Notes: generated by a model not told the origin, from the sequence alone. A DNA stretch of 64,000 nt from Psoroptes ovis (GCA_002943765.1 PQWQ01000017.1:248001-312000); one strand, 5' to 3'. Shown: positions 12,866-26,665, numbered from the stretch's first letter. Made by a program: numbers and translations.

Positions 12866-13189
12866 CTAAATGGTAAATAAACACACATATATAAACAAGT
12901 CTGTTTTGATGTGGTGATTGATGTTCGTGATGCTGATGATGATGATGATGGTGGGTGGTGGTGATGGTGACGGCGAATGATGAATGCTTGAATGCATCGG
13001 TTTTTGGGCCGCCATTTTTTCTTCCATTTTCTTCGGCAGAAATGACTTATTCACAAAGGGGAAAATTTGTTGATGATTTTTGATGATGAAAGGATTGTTG
13101 TTTTCTTCGGGTTTGTCGTTCGCCCACCATATTTTGTACTTAAATATGTGATGGAAAAGTAAAACATCATTAAATAAATGAATTTTCAA
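12866..13189 (-). CDS. Possible open exon, weak
   Basis: A minus-strand frame with a non-repetitive middle part (KIWWANDKPEENNNPF and KKMEEKMAAQKPMHSS) ending in Pro/Ser/Ile low complexity caused by CAC/ATC triplets. No good acceptor or donor pairs it with the candidates at 12382 or 9954. Listed only because three such islands lie on the same strand within 3.5 kb. Confidence 0.15.
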   Translation of the reverse strand: MKIHLFNDVLLFHHIFKYKIWWANDKPEENNNPFIIKNHQQIFPFVNKSFLPKKMEEKMAAQKPMHSSIHHSPSPSPPPTIIIIISITNINHHIKTDLFIYVCLFTI

Positions 13190-16100
13190 AATTTCGTTTC
13201 ATTTCAATTCGATTAAAATCATTCGAAAATTCAGTCATCGGTGGTCTAGAACCTAGGTACATAATGGGACATAATCATTATTCAATTTTCAAAAAAAAAA
13301 AAAAAATGTTTACCAATGTTTTTGGTACAATTTTTGGCCGGAAAACAAATAATGATAATCAACCGGAATCATTCATGATGAAGTCTTGAAGTCCATACAC
13401 TTTACGAACGCCCATCAATTTAAATGTATAGGCGTTTCAAAAAACAGTCTGAGCTTGTATAGTTTGATTTTTTTGATGATGATGATAATAATAATTATCG
13501 GATGATAATTGAAAGATGATGATGATGAAATTTAATGATAATTTTTTCAATTGATTCATTTGATGATGAATTGAAAATACCAATGAATCTTCAAAATTAA
13601 TCATTAAATGTAATGATCATTGAAATAATAATAATTGAATGTATTACCATCATCATCATCATTGAATTATCATTGAATTATAATTCGAAATTCAAAAATT
13701 GAAAATTTCAATTGATGTTTTTTTTTCCGAAGGGAATGCTTCGAAGATGCATCGTTGTTTCCATTAAAATTCATTCATTTGTTCATTTTAGTTTGTCTAT
13801 TTGATCATTTATTTTTCAATTACTTACAATTTCAAGAAGAATAATAATGATGATTACCAATCATAAAAGTCAAGAATATCAAGGGATACAAAGTCTTAAA
13901 CACAATTCTTAAGTATTCAGTATATTTGATTCTTGATTATTTTGGTGAGTATTTTATATTTTTGTTGTCGTCAATATATTACTTGAGCAACTCTCGAATA
14001 TTCTTGAAGAGGATTGCTTAAGATAACATATTCTTGAATGAGAATTTCTTCTTTGAAACAAAATGTTTGGATGAACAGTCATTGATTTTGAATTGTAATA
14101 ATAATGAATGACGTTGTTTTTGACAATTGAAATGTCGAAACTGTAAGATTGAAGAAAGAAAAAAAACATCTCATTAAAATGGATCAATATGAAAATCAAT
14201 GAAATAATTGATTTTAATAGAGCCGATTGACCATAGATCCGATTGATGATCATTAGACATGTTTGAAGATATTTGAAGATGATTGATTAATGTCAATTGG
14301 ATTGAAATTGTCCAATAAATTGATTAATTACTTAATGAGCAGCTGATTGAAGATAATTGAAATCAAGTAATTACAAAAATCGGGAATTTTTTTGATTTCA
14401 GGGCCACAATTTCGGTGTTTCTAGCCACACCATGTGACCATCATTAAATTGTAAAATTATGCATTTGTAGAATCAACGAATGTTTAAATGTTGAATCGAA
14501 TTTCATTTCAAAATGGTAAATTCACATGACAATTTCGGCATTCATTCAATTTTGCTGCTGATAATTTTAGAATCGTTAAAAAATTCATTTAAATTTCATT
14601 CATTCGTTTTTTTTTTTTTTTTTTTTTTTTTGAATTCTTTCCATTTGTTTTGAGCAAAATTTTCCGGATATTTTTCCATTTTACTTTCATGTTATTTTTT
14701 CTCGCTGAAACATCAGATACTTTTCCTGATTTACCGGAAATTTTTATCTATGTTTGTTTGTTTGTTTTTCAATATTTTCAAATTTTCGACTTTTCGTCGA
14801 CGAATTATCTTACCATTATCTTCACTTGTCATTATAAATTCTTTTTTTTCACCGTAAAGAACCTAAATTAATGGTACCATAATTACCATTGAATTAAATG
14901 ATGATGATAAATTAAGACTTTGACATTCGGAAAAATTTTCGGGAAAAAAAAATTTTTCAAAATTTTCGAATTTCGAATTTTAAATTTTTTTTTCGAATTT
15001 CTTTCTGCCCTTTCTCATACTAATGCTTCTCCTACTCTCATTTTGATTGAAACAGTGTTTTTCTCATTTCTCTTTTCAACTGTTGTGCATGCTGCTGCCA
15101 CGTATTCGACTTCTGCAACTGTTCTCGCTGCTGCTAGCGCTTTTGAGGACTGCCCACAGTGTCGTCAGTCGTTTAATTCGACTGTGCTGCTACCATTTTT
15201 TTTTGGCGGTCGGCACAAATGGCACAAAAAAAAATCGAAAAAAATTCGAGAATCGAATTTGATTTTTTTTTATTGTTTCATTTTTGATTCTTGGAATGAA
15301 TATTCCTTCGATATTCTTCGATTTTGTTTTCATTTTTTTCAAATTTTATGATTCTTTGATTCATCAAAATTTCATCGAAAAAAATTTTCATTGAAAAATA
15401 ATCGTATCAAAGCCCACCAAATATCAACAATCATCGAAGAAACAAATGAAAAATTGGAGAGAAAATAAAACAAAAAAAAACATTTTTTTTTTCATTAAAA
15501 ACATTTAAAAATCATTGTGTCCGAGATATTAAATGTTTTTAAAATGAAAACGAAAAACCAAAAGCAATTGAATCACAATCATCATCATCGTTGTGAGTGT
15601 TTGTTTCAATTGATTTCATCTGTTTTAAATTGTTGTTAATTCAGTGTTAATGTTCAATGAAAAAGAAAAAAAATGAAATAAAATTTGAAAAAAAAAATGA
15701 AAAATTTCAACGAAAATTACAAGAAATCACGAGAATCATGAAAATTGTCAGAATCAAAAAGTTACAAGAATCGTGAGAATCACACATATTTAACACAACT
15801 ATAACAGAAACAACAACAACAACGACTAACTGAAAAAGCAATATTTGAAAAACATCATTTTCAAAATTCAAATTTGTCGTGTTTTGCCGAAATATACTGT
15901 GAATGTTTTTTTTCCCGATGTATTGCTTTGAATTAAGCCGATTTCTTCATTTCATTTAATTGAATCCGATTTTTTTCTCATATCGAAAAATTTGGTGCAT
16001 TTGAATTTTGCATTGACAAATATGTTCACATGAACACCTGCTTTTTAGCAAGAAATCAACGAAAACGAAAAAAAAAACAAGAAATCGACCGATGAATATG

Positions 16101-17524
16101 CATCCAAAATGAAATTGTGACTTTGATTTTGAAAAGAAGAAACAAATGCAAGTAAAAATTACTGCGAAAATCATATGAGAATCAATCATTTTTATAATGG
16201 AACCATCAGCACACACATGACCAACAAATGAACGATAATAAATTGATTTTTTAGTGTGTGTTTTTCAGTGCTTTTTCATCGTTTTATTTTTTCATATTTT
16301 GGCCAATGAAATGAATTGAAACAAAAGTGCTTCTAAATTTTTTCCCATATTCAAATATTATTCTTTGCGTGTATATGAGTGTTTGTGATCGATTATATCT
16401 TATTTAATGCTATTTTCAGTGTATTATTTATTATTCTGTGATTATTTTTTTCGATTTTTTTTTTTTTTTTTTTGATTTGTTTGTTTCATTATTTATTTTA
16501 ATGTTTCACTTCATTGCATCATAATTTTAGTCAAAACAAATACTCAACGAAAAAAAAATAGCAAGAAAGAAAAGAACTTGATTCATGAACAATATTATAA
16601 ATGACGATATTAAACAAATAATAGTATCATTATAACAATATTTATTCCTTAATCGATTCAAATAGAAAATTTCAGTTCAATTGATTGAATAATTTCAATG
16701 CTTGAATATAATTATGATAATTTTTTTTCGTTATTTTCCGTATGTGAAACAAAAAAAAATCAAAATAACCATTCAAAACTCTATCAATGAAGAATCAATG
16801 AAGATATGCCATATTGTGATTCGTCAACAACAACAAAAATTTGCATTCGATTAAATGAATAATAGTCGAAACATTAAAATATTATCAAGAACAATTATAT
16901 ATAACACATATTGAAAAACAATCAACGAAAAAAATAAAAAATAGATAAATAAAAGCAGGAAAACAACCATTAGTTGTACAGTGTACAACGTAAACAAGAA
17001 TACTGAATACTTGGTAAGTAGTATTTACTGCTAATAACAACAATAATAATTAGCATCATTTGTTTTAATGATCGAAAATGATTTACATAATGTTTAGAGA
17101 CGAACAAAACAAAACAAAACGAAAAAAATCAAAACTTAAATGTCGAATATTTTTAATTATTCTTCTATTCAATTGAATTGAATTGAATTGAAAACAATGC
17201 AATATATATAGAATAGAAATCATTTTCACTATTTAGTCAAAATAACAAAGAAAAAAATCTTAGATTTTTTTTATTGATAATATTTTTTACAGCTTAATGA
17301 ATCCTAGATTCTTCTACTCTAATTTTGTTTTAATACTAATTATCAGTGCTATTATCTTGAAATTCCTTTGTTTTTTTCGTTTCTATCTGCCTTTTATGCT
17401 CTCATTTTCGACAATGTAAATGAAAAAAATAATAGGATCAAAATATTTTTGTATCTAAATAATGATGATTATTATTATTATTATTATTTAAACATTTACC
17501 GAAAGTTTCTTTTGTTTTTTTTAA
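13190..17524. other. Gene-free stretch with homopolymers and one GC-rich island
   Basis: Long T or A runs at about 14607-14631, 16455-16472 and others. A GC-rich island at 15050-15215 (GCTGCTGCC, CTCGCTGCTGCTAGCGC) stands out and might be a promoter or transcribed leader, but neither strand gives a convincing protein. Otherwise AT-rich low-complexity sequence. Confidence 0.35.
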
Positions 17525-17604
17525 TTAGGTCGTCCGAAAAGTTCATTCTGTTTAATCAATAGAGTTGCTAATGAAAATCGGTCAGAATTTTTCGGACAAC
17601 CCGA
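17525..17604 (+). mobile_element. Mariner-type MITE, class A
   Basis: First of the series. It has a class A core (TTAATCAATAGAGTTGC, then GAAAATCGG) between inverted ends TTAGGTCGTCCGAAAAGTTC and its worn complement, which ends CCCGA. Confidence 0.8.
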
Positions 17605-18002
17605 TATTTTCCTTTGTATTTGTTTTTTTTTTTTTTTTTTTTTTTGAACAATTTACTTACTCACATTTTTTCAAGTTGAATGTTAATTAAATTGTGAATA
17701 CAATGTAATCATCACATTAAGCTATCGACAACTGAAAAAAAGTGAAAAAGAAAAGAAATTCAAGCGAAATGAATGAATGAACATGTGAAAAACATGCATC
17801 GATACAAATTGTTTGAATTAGTTTTGAATAGTGAATAGTTTTCAGTGCATTGTTTCAAGTTTATCTCATCAATTTTGATTTTATTTTAAATTTTTAAAAT
17901 TTTTCCATTTCAAATTTATCATCGAAAAATTATCTTTTTTTCGTGTAAATTTTAAACTTTAAATTATCGACAACTTCATAGCGATTCTCATTATGACTAT
18001 TA

Positions 18003-18083
18003 TTAGATTGTCCAGAAAGTTCTGGCTGATTTTCATCAGCAACTCTATTCGATTAAGCAGAATGAACTTTTCGGACAACCTAA
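18003..18083 (-). mobile_element. Mariner-type MITE, class A, reversed
   Basis: Left end TTAGATTGTCCAGAAAGTTC with three changes from the common end; right end TTTTCGGACAACCTAA is intact and followed by TA. The core reads GATTTTCATCAGCAACTC. Confidence 0.85.
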
Positions 18084-18433
18084 TATTTGCCTTTTTTTTT
18101 GCTGTATGAAAAATGAAAAAAAAATACGAGCAACCAATGCTCATTACATTCGATGATAATTTGTTATCATTACACATGTGTATGAATTTGTAAGAATTTT
18201 TATGAGAAAAAAAAATCGAAGAAAAAAAATGAAAATCAATCAAATTAATGAAAAATTGGCTTTTAATGATTACGGTTTCGTACGAAAAATTTTCATACAT
18301 TTTTAAATTCTTAAATTCATTTTTTTTTTTTTTTTTTTTTTTTTTTGTAAGAAAAAACCGAGAAAACGAAGAAATTAATTGTGTTTTGAATAAGATAAAT
18401 TATCGATTTTAACATTTTTACGAACCACATGCA

Positions 18434-18516
18434 TTAGGTTGTCCGAAAAGTTCATTCCGCTTAATCACAATAGAGTTGCCACATGAAAATCGGCCAAAAC
18501 TTTCCGGACACACTAA
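18434..18516 (+). mobile_element. Mariner-type MITE, class A
   Basis: Left end is a full match (TTAGGTTGTCCGAAAAGTTC). The right end carries GGACACACTAA in place of GGACAACCTAA. Confidence 0.88.
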
Positions 18517-18927
18517 ATTTATAAAATTATTCTGTTCACCCCATGACTGGTGGTGAAAATTTTGTGAGCGGAAAAAAAATGAAAAATTTTCCCCTTGTTT
18601 TTCTATTTCTTTATTCTACTAATTTACAGCCAAATCATTAGTATTAATATTATTGATAATGTTCAAAAAAAAAAAAAAAATATTAATCAATATTTATACA
18701 CAATTTTTCAACCAACCATACATATATATAAATATCGCATGAATTCATTGAAAAAAGCAACAAAAAAAAAATCGTAGAAAATAAAATAAATCGAAATGAA
18801 AATATATAAAGAAGAAAATATATTCATATTATTAACGCTTAAATTATCATTTAAATGTTTTGAGAAAATGGTAAAAAAAAATATTTCATTCATTGATTCA
18901 TTTATTATTATTATTGTAACCATGATA

Positions 18928-19007
18928 TTGGGTTGTCCAAAAAGTTGTTACCGATTTTCATGTGCAACTTCATTGATTAAGCGTAATGAACTTTTCGGAC
19001 AGCCTAA
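18928..19007 (-). mobile_element. Mariner-type MITE, class A, reversed
   Basis: Left end TTGGGTTGTCCAAAAAGTTG, right end CTTTTCGGACAGCCTAA, TA on both sides (GATA before, TAAT after). Confidence 0.85.
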
Positions 19008-19345
19008 TAATATTCATTACAAACAAAGACAGACGAAAAAAATTGAAAAAATTTATTTTTTTCATTTATTCATTGTGTCCACCAATGATCAAACTCACAA
19101 TCATCATTATTATTGGTCACCATCACCCTTACGACGACCACCACCACCGCCATCATCATCATTATCATTATCACCAATGAAATTGAATTAAAAATGAAAA
19201 TAGTCATGTCATGCGACAAACAATGAGCTACAATAATAATAATAACCACGATGATGATGATGATAACAATGTTTAATAAATGTTGTTGTTGTTGTTGGTG
19301 GTGGTAATAATGGTAATGATATTTAATGTTTTTCAATTATTATTA

Positions 19346-19425
19346 TTAGGTTGTCCCATAAGTTCTTGCCGGTTATATCATAGAAAATCATTGGAAATTC
19401 GGCAAGAACTTATGGGACAACCTTA
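19346..19425 (+). mobile_element. Mariner-type MITE, class B
   Basis: Ends TTAGGTTGTCCCATAAGTTC and GAACTTATGGGACAACCTTA with the variant CCCATAAG. The core GGTTATATCATAGAAAATCA defines class B. It lies in a TTA repeat, so the target duplication cannot be told apart. Confidence 0.88.
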
Positions 19426-19696
19426 TATTATTATTATTTACAGAAAAATAAATAAATAAATAAATTCACCAAAATAAATAAAAGAACAAAGAATATCAAT
19501 GGTAATAATGATATGATAATGATAGGAATGAAGAACAAGAAGAAGAACCACGAAATTTCATAATTTCTTTTATATTTAGTTTTATTATTATTCATGCATA
19601 CAAACATATGTTTGAATGAATAGAAATAGATTCAATTAAATAACATATAAATATTTTCAACATTTAACCCCTCCAAACAGACACTCATATAAATTA

Positions 19697-19779
19697 TTAG
19701 GTTATCCGAAAAGTTAAATTCCGCTTAATCAATCGAGAGTTGTTCATGAAAATCGACTAGAACTTTTCGGACAATCAAA
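19697..19779 (+). mobile_element. Mariner-type MITE, class A, degraded
   Basis: Both ends have single-base changes (TTAGGTTATCCG; GGACAATCAAA) and an extra AA follows AAGTT. The core is still class A. Confidence 0.8.
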
Positions 19780-22018
19780 TACATTGAAATACAATTAAAA
19801 AAAACCAGAAAAATACTAAAATACGAAAAAGAAGAAATGATAAATATACATTTTATGTTAATGATATTATTATTAGTATTTCTGGCCATTCAATGACCAA
19901 ATATCAAGATTATTATTATGATTATGATCATTTTTTAACAATGAAAAAACACAAAGAAACAAAATGACCACAAAATTATTGTGATTATCATTGTGCCAAA
20001 CTCACAAACATAGTCACACATTGAATCATGTGCCAAAAAAAAATTGAAATTATTTGAAATTCAAATTATCATCATCATTGTAATTTATGATTATTATTAC
20101 TTTTTCAATGATCAAATTTTGCATGTTTAAATCAAATTTATCATCATCATCATCATTGTTATTCATCATTTGAACAATGGAAAAATGAAATGAATTTCCA
20201 TTTTTCATTTTCAATGAAGCTTTTCATTTTAATCAATTTTTCCACTTGTTATCATTATTATCATTGTCTCGATCGAAATTGATTTTGCATTAATGTGCCC
20301 AGAAATGAAAAAAAAACAATAATCATAATAACAAAACAAACAAAAGCAATCAGACAGACAAATGATTGGTATGTAATAGTTCCTCATTTTTCACTCATTT
20401 ATTCAGTTTATTTCAATGAAAAATTCATTTATTTGTTCATTTATCATCAGCATATTTAGATCAACAAATGTTTACTTTTGAAAAATCGCAATATTTATTG
20501 TGTACCGAATGAGAAAGAAACAATGAAATTCATTTTCAATTCAATTTTCGAAACATATTTATGAACAAATATTGATTTTATCATTTTTTGTAATATATTT
20601 TATCATTTTCATTATTATTATTTCTCATTTGTCAAAGCTGAAATATTGTAACAAACAACAACAACAACACCAACAAGAATCCAGAACCAAAAAAAAAATC
20701 AATCAATCTTTACGATTTATTTATTCTGGTTTATTTGTTTGTTTGTTTATTTATGTTTATTTGTTTGATTTTTTTTTATTTTTATTTTACACACACACAA
20801 AAAATGATCAAAAATCGATTGATTGTTTTTTATTATTGTAATTTCCTCATATATAAATATCCAGTCATTTGATGATTATCATAACGACAACGACAATCAT
20901 CATCAACAAAAATCATCAACGAATGATCAATAAATGATGATAAAATTTGTGTGTGTCTGTGTGTGTGTGTGTGTGTACATTTGAATTACAAACATTCAAA
21001 AAGCATAAACAAACAAACAAATGCTGTAACACACAGAAAAACTGAATCCAAACAACCAGAAGAAACTATGAAAAAAAAACAGATTGTTTATTTTTGTTTT
21101 GTTTATCAAATCTCAAAAATATCTCAAAGTTATCTTGATTTTAACAATTCATAGATCAAACAGAATTTTCATTCAATGTTCATTCATTCATACATATATT
21201 CAGTAGTAATGTTCAGTGATATTTCTGAATTAATTCAGTGTTTTTCAGTGATATTTGAGTGATAATTCTGTATTATTCAATGTGATTTAGTGTTATTCAG
21301 TCATCTGTTATTATATCTAAAAATAACCGACCAACCAAACAACAATAACCATCGATAACAATGACAAAATCAGTCTAGAAAAAAATTATTATTATCATTT
21401 CTATCTTTGTGCTTTATTCCTTCGCTTTGTTTAGCTTTTTTAATTAATTCTTTGATTTAATATTTAATATCTAATATTTTTCCTATTCAATCTCCATTAT
21501 TTTTCTTCTATTTTCAATCTCAATCTCTAAAATTACTATGAAAATTGAATATCACATGAATCAAGAAATGAACAACAAACAACAGACAAAGACAAACGAA
21601 AAACAAATAGGAAACAATATTCTACCATTCATTCATTCATTCATTAATTCATTCATCAAGTATTTAAAAAAAAAAAAGTACATTAATTTTATTATTATTT
21701 TGGTTCCGATAACCATATTTCATTCATTGTGATCATATTTTTCAATTTCATTTGTGTGTTTCAATTTCATATCTATTTAGAATTTGTGTGTGTGTATTAA
21801 GAGCATTTTGTTTTATTTAGCTTATTAGTTTAGCTCAGTTAGCTCAAAAACAAACAAACGAACAAACAAATTAATAATTCTTTCCATAGAAATTCCATAT
21901 ATGTGTAATTGATTATGATTAATATTTTTAATAATTTTCGAAATTTTGTTCTTAAATATTCAGTCTTCATCTGTCATTTTCATTTTTTTTTTCCATAAAT
22001 GAGAAATTCATCATATTA

Positions 22019-22109
22019 TTAGGTTGTCCCATAAGTTCTTGCCATTTTTCGAATCAATTTAAATTTGAAAAAAATTTAAAAAACGACAAAAAACTTATGG
22101 GACAACCTA
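22019..22109 (+). mobile_element. Mariner-type MITE, class C
   Basis: CCCATAAG ends as in class B, but the core is an AATTTAAATTTGAAAAAAAT tract with no likeness to A or B. Total about 91 bp. Confidence 0.85.
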
Positions 22110-22931
22110 TTAGAAATCATATGTAGTATGCCTGCCGAAATCACATTAATTTTTTTTCTTTTTTTTTTTTTTTTGAATTTTGTAATTTTGTCAGTGCATT
22201 TTTTTCGATAGCAATAACATTGTAGAGTGCACTGAATTTAAATTGTACAGTACACTAAAACGAACAATTTCATACAAAATCCAATCATCATAATTATTTA
22301 TTTATTTATTTTCATTTTTATTTATTTTTTCATCATTTTTAATCCAATCAATTTTGTTTTTTTGTTTTTCAATCAAATCAAATTTTCAACATTTTGTCTT
22401 CATAGAAAAATATACGAAATCAAATATTCATTTGAAATGAAATTTTCATTTTCTTCATAAATATTTCAATTTGATTAATGTGATTATCTGAAGAATAATA
22501 ATTGAAAAATAGTTGAAAAACTAATGAAATTATGTATTTTAAATTGAAAATAAATGAAAAAAACCTAAAATATTCAGCGACTCACATCATCGACTATGAG
22601 CAATTGGTTCAAGCTGAAAATTTGTACCAAAGGTAAATTGATTTTTTTTGGTGAAAATCAAAATTTATTATTATTTTTCAGTATCATCATCAGTCATCAA
22701 AAGTAATCAGTCGACAAAAAGTTAATTTCGATAATTTCCAAAAAAAAAATTGGATTTCCGATGAATCTGAACAATAACTATAAGCTATGGAATAAATTTG
22801 TCAAAAAATATTAATCAAATGTGCTGCTTCATAAAGTAAATAAATGAATAAACAACAAAATATTCATTTGGTGTGACAGGTTTGATTTATTTTCAAAATG
22901 AAAAAATACTAAATAAATGAAAATGAAAATA

Positions 22932-23011
22932 TTAGGTTGTCCGAAAAGTTCTGACCGATTTTCATTAGCAACTCTATTGTAATTAAACGGAATGAACTTT
23001 TCGGACAACAT
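22932..23011 (-). mobile_element. Mariner-type MITE, class A, reversed
   Basis: Left end TTAGGTTGTCCGAAAAGTTC is complete and preceded by ATA. The right end is worn after TCGGACAAC. Confidence 0.85.
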
Positions 23012-23447
23012 ATTTTTTTAAAATTACTAAATGGTAAACACATATGCACAAACATGCATATAATGAACATGCTAAACAATAATAATAATAACAACAACAA
23101 CAACAACAGAAGAAAAATATTCGAAATTTTATTATGATTAATGTATCATTTTATGTTTGATTATTATTATTATTTTGAAATTATTCATTGTGAAAACAGC
23201 AAAATTCATTGGAAAAATTCATCAAAAAATTTTTCATCAAAAAAAATGTTCACACGAAGCACAAATATCCATAGAAAATACATGTGTGTTTTTGTTAAAA
23301 ATATATGTCAACACGGTGCATATTTTCAATGTAATTTTTCAACCATTTTTTTCGTAGATTTATTTCATTTGAAAAAATGAATTTTTCATATTTTCAGAAA
23401 CAACAAAAGCAGCAGCTTCAATGAATGAAAATATTTATTTAAAATTA

Positions 23448-23528
23448 TTTGTTTGTCCGGAAAGTTTTGGCCGATTTTCATGAAAAACTCTATCGGATTA
23501 AGCGGAATGAACCTTTTGGACAATCTAA
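23448..23528 (-). mobile_element. Mariner-type MITE, class A, reversed, degraded
   Basis: Left end TTTGTTTGTCCGGAAAGTTT, right end CCTTTTGGACAATCTAA. The core TCTATCGGATTAAGCGG links it closely to the copy at 31117. Confidence 0.8.
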
Positions 23529-23830
23529 TATTATGTTTTTTTTCTGGTATGAAATGATCAAAATGATTTATTCAAATGCATATTTTTTATTTTGGTGAAT
23601 ATCAACCAGACAGACTGAAAAATACATTTTTTATATGTGTATGTATGAAATATGTCACGTTTTATTATGATTATCATTATATTGATTTGACATTTATATT
23701 ATACTACACTACACGCGTGATATATGTGTGCGAGTAATAATAATAATCTTTTGAATCTTTGTTGCTTTATTATCCAAAAAAAAGCTGGTTCTCATACATG
23801 CTTTGTATGTGTGATATTTTGCAAGTGATA

Positions 23831-23912
23831 TTGCAAGTTGTCCGAAAAGTTCATTCTGCTTAATCAATAGAATCGGTCATGAAAATCGGCCAAAACTTTC
23901 CGGACAACCTAA
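23831..23912 (+). mobile_element. Mariner-type MITE, class A, left end worn
   Basis: The left end lacks TTAGG (reads TTGCAAGTTGTCCG). The right end TTTCCGGACAACCTAA is intact, followed by TA. Confidence 0.8.
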
Positions 23913-24589
23913 TATTATTCCTTGGTGTTTGTATGAATCAATGAATGAATAGGCCGTATGTGATGAAAAATAAAAAAATAAAATAAAGCTACAAAGATTA
24001 TGTATTATGTATGATTTCATTTATTATTTTTTTGGTTGTTTTTTGTTGATTAATTTGTTAAACATTTTTCAGTTAAACAGAATAATAATATCAGTATGAA
24101 AAATGAGATATGAAATGTGAAAAAAATGAAATATGAAAAGTCAATGAGAACCGAAAAACCCTTAAATGAAGCTATGAATACTTTTATGATCATGAACCTC
24201 TTTGTTGTATGGTCGGTAAATGAATGAATGAATGAACGAATGAAGTCCATGAATATTTCAATATTTTCTGTCTACCCAAATCTATTGAGAAATGAATTTT
24301 CGAAAAATTGAATTTTAATTTGAATTTTCAAAAATTCAATTTTTGATCCTGTTATTTGAAAGCAAGTGTAAAACAACAAGCTTATTTGATCACGATTCCT
24401 TGTTGTTATTCGATTCAAAGATTCAGAGAATTTTTGAAGGATTTTAACCCATAAATCCTTGAATTCCTAGAATTGAATTTTCTCAAAGAATATTTCTCAG
24501 AAATCCTGATAATCACACCCGATAATTGTACGTGTTTCGGGTGATTTCTTAATATTCATTGCTTTTTGCTAATTTTGACCATTGAAATA

Positions 24590-24669
24590 TTAGGCTGTCC
24601 GAAAAGTTCATGGCGATTTTCTCATAATTCTCTACGATATAATCGGCCAGAACTTTTCGGACAACCCAA
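24590..24669 (-). mobile_element. Mariner-type MITE, class B core with class A ends
   Basis: Ends carry CCGAAAAGTTC (class A type), but the core TCTACGATATAATCGG is the class B core reversed. One of several mosaics. Confidence 0.85.
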
Positions 24670-25585
24670 TTTACATTTAAAATGACATTTTGAAAGCCAT
24701 AGATTTCAGCGATGATTATTTTGGTTAATTTAACAATTTGACTACGATTGATTATACGGCTTTTTCGAATGCAAAAATATACGCGTCAAATCTTGTCAAA
24801 TTTGCTTTAAATTCAAATTTAATTTGCTTTAAATTCAATTCAATTTAATTCAGATTTAAATTCAATTTTCTCATTCTTCTTTTTTCTATTTATTTGGCAT
24901 AGATATAATGTTCATGTCACGCATCGACATATACCACCATTATCATCATAATCGTCATCGTCATTGTTATTGTTATTATTGTTATTATTATCATCGTTAA
25001 TGATTGTCGGTACACATACATATAAAATGTGATTTTTGAAAAATTTAAATTTTAAAAATGTGAAATTGTCTGTGAGAACAAGAAACAAAAAATATTGAAT
25101 TTACATTATTGAATTTCCTGTTCATGAATATCAGCAAAAAATGAAATAATATGAAATGAAATGAATCAAATCGTCAATTTAAAATGTCAACAACAACAAC
25201 AACTGAACAACTATGAAATAATAAATTACAAATTCTATTTGATAAATTGTATCAATGAATCAATGAATATATTTAAATATTGAAATATTATTTCAATGCT
25301 TGAATCAATCGACTAACCAATCAAAATTCATTAATCGGCAAAAGGACATTGGTGGAAGTTGCCTTCAAAGCTTATCAGCTTAATGATGATTATTTTTCAA
25401 TGTCAAATTGTGAAAAATCATTTGAAATATTTATGTTCACCTATCAAATTGATCATTAAATCATTCAAATTATTTGAATTATGCATTGAAATATTGATGT
25501 ATCAATGTTATCAATGACAAATTACAAGTTATAGTCTTCGGTAATTTCAAGAAATCAAGTTAAGTTCATCCAAAATACCCCGAAA

Positions 25586-26229
25586 ATGGCCAATTTTTTC
25601 CATGATAATTTCATGTTACAAAATAATGCTAATGTGAATAATAGCCATGTTAATCATGATGTATTTGTAATTGATTTAAATAATTTCAATAATCACAGTG
25701 ATAATGGTGATTATGATAATATTAGCCTACTGCAAACACTGTTAAATCATCAACAACATCCACATCATCATAATCATCATCAACAGCAGCATCAACTTCA
25801 ACCATTACAAAATTATCATCATTTAAACAATTCTACATCGATCAATCATCAAATCGTTGCAACCAATATATTGAATGATGAATTCAATTGTTTCAATGTA
25901 ACCGAATTGGAAGCTGTACCAAATCATTTAATACAATGGTTTTTGATCACCATTTATTCATTAACATCATTACTTGCTTTAATCGGTAATCTAACTGTTA
26001 TCATTGTTGAAATGTATGGCAAAGAATCGGCACATAATATTCGGAAATATTTGATAAATTTAGCCATTTCAGATATTATAATCGGTGTCCTATGTGTACC
26101 ATTCACTTATACTGATTTTATGTTAGGACAATGGATATTTCCACATTGGTTATGTCCAACTGCACAATTTGTTCAACTACTAAGTGTATTTGTTACATCA
26201 TTAACATTAACATTTATTGGGATTGAAAG
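25586..26229 (+). CDS. Class A peptide GPCR, exon 1 (N terminus to TM3)
   Basis: Starts at ATG 25586 in good context (CGAAAATGG). Residues 1-115 are an extracellular tail rich in Asn and His with several N-glycosylation sequons (NNST, NVTE) and no signal peptide. TM1 is about 117-143 with the GN pair at 134-135. TM2 is about 152-175 with LAISD (Asp163, position 2.50). The conserved extracellular Cys is C190 and TM3 is about 188-213. The exon ends with AG of the Arg codon in the E-R-Y motif, where a GTAATT donor begins at 26230. Joining to 46973 gives E-R-Y-M exactly. The TM3 segment FVQLLSVFVTSLTLTFIGIE is typical of rhodopsin-class neuropeptide receptors (NPY/RYamide/tachykinin-like group); I cannot name the ligand or subfamily from sequence alone. 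Confidence 0.88.
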
Positions 26230-26583
26230 GTAATTATGAATTTTGTTTTTATTTTCTTAATTTTTCAATTTTCAATTATTTAAATGAATGTTTGAATATT
26301 CAAAATATTCAAATATTTTGATTTTTAATTTTACGAAAAACCTTGAAAATGACAGCAACAATTACATCAACAACTAATTTTGAACAATTCAATGAATAAC
26401 AATTGATCAAACAAACAATGATGATCACGAGTTGAAAATAAGAATTTCAATTAAAAAATTTCCCATCTTAGATTTCTATATGATTGTATAATGATAATAA
26501 TGTAAATAATGTAAATAACTAACCTTAAGGGTTCATGTGAATTTGATTGTTGTTTTTGTCATTTCTTTTGAATTATTGAAATA

Positions 26584-26665
26584 TTAGGTCGTCCGAAAAG
26601 TTCATTACGCTTAATCGAATAGAGTTGCCACATAAAAATCGGCCAGAACTTTTCGGACAACCAAA
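26584..26665 (+). mobile_element. Mariner-type MITE, class A
   Basis: Preceded by ATA. Left end TTAGGTCGTCCGAAAAGTTC, right end GAACTTTTCGGACAACCAAA; 355 bp inside the large intron. Confidence 0.87.

Larger units (their letters stand above)
17605..25585. other. MITE-rich region upstream of the GPCR start
   Basis: About 8 kb with eleven ~80-bp mariner-type MITEs (one at the left edge, ten inside; each listed separately), T-runs up to 25 nt (about 17620-17645, 18320-18345), TTA/ATT and CAA microsatellites and no confident gene. The MITE series begins here and continues without change into the GPCR intron, so this may be part of the same transcription unit (5' UTR intron) or plain intergenic DNA. 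Confidence 0.4.

Noticed and set aside
14920..15351. 143-codon frame on the + strand
   Set aside because: Phe/Lys-rich ends come from T/A homopolymers and the Ala/Ser-rich middle from a GC island; there is no ATG and no recognisable domain.
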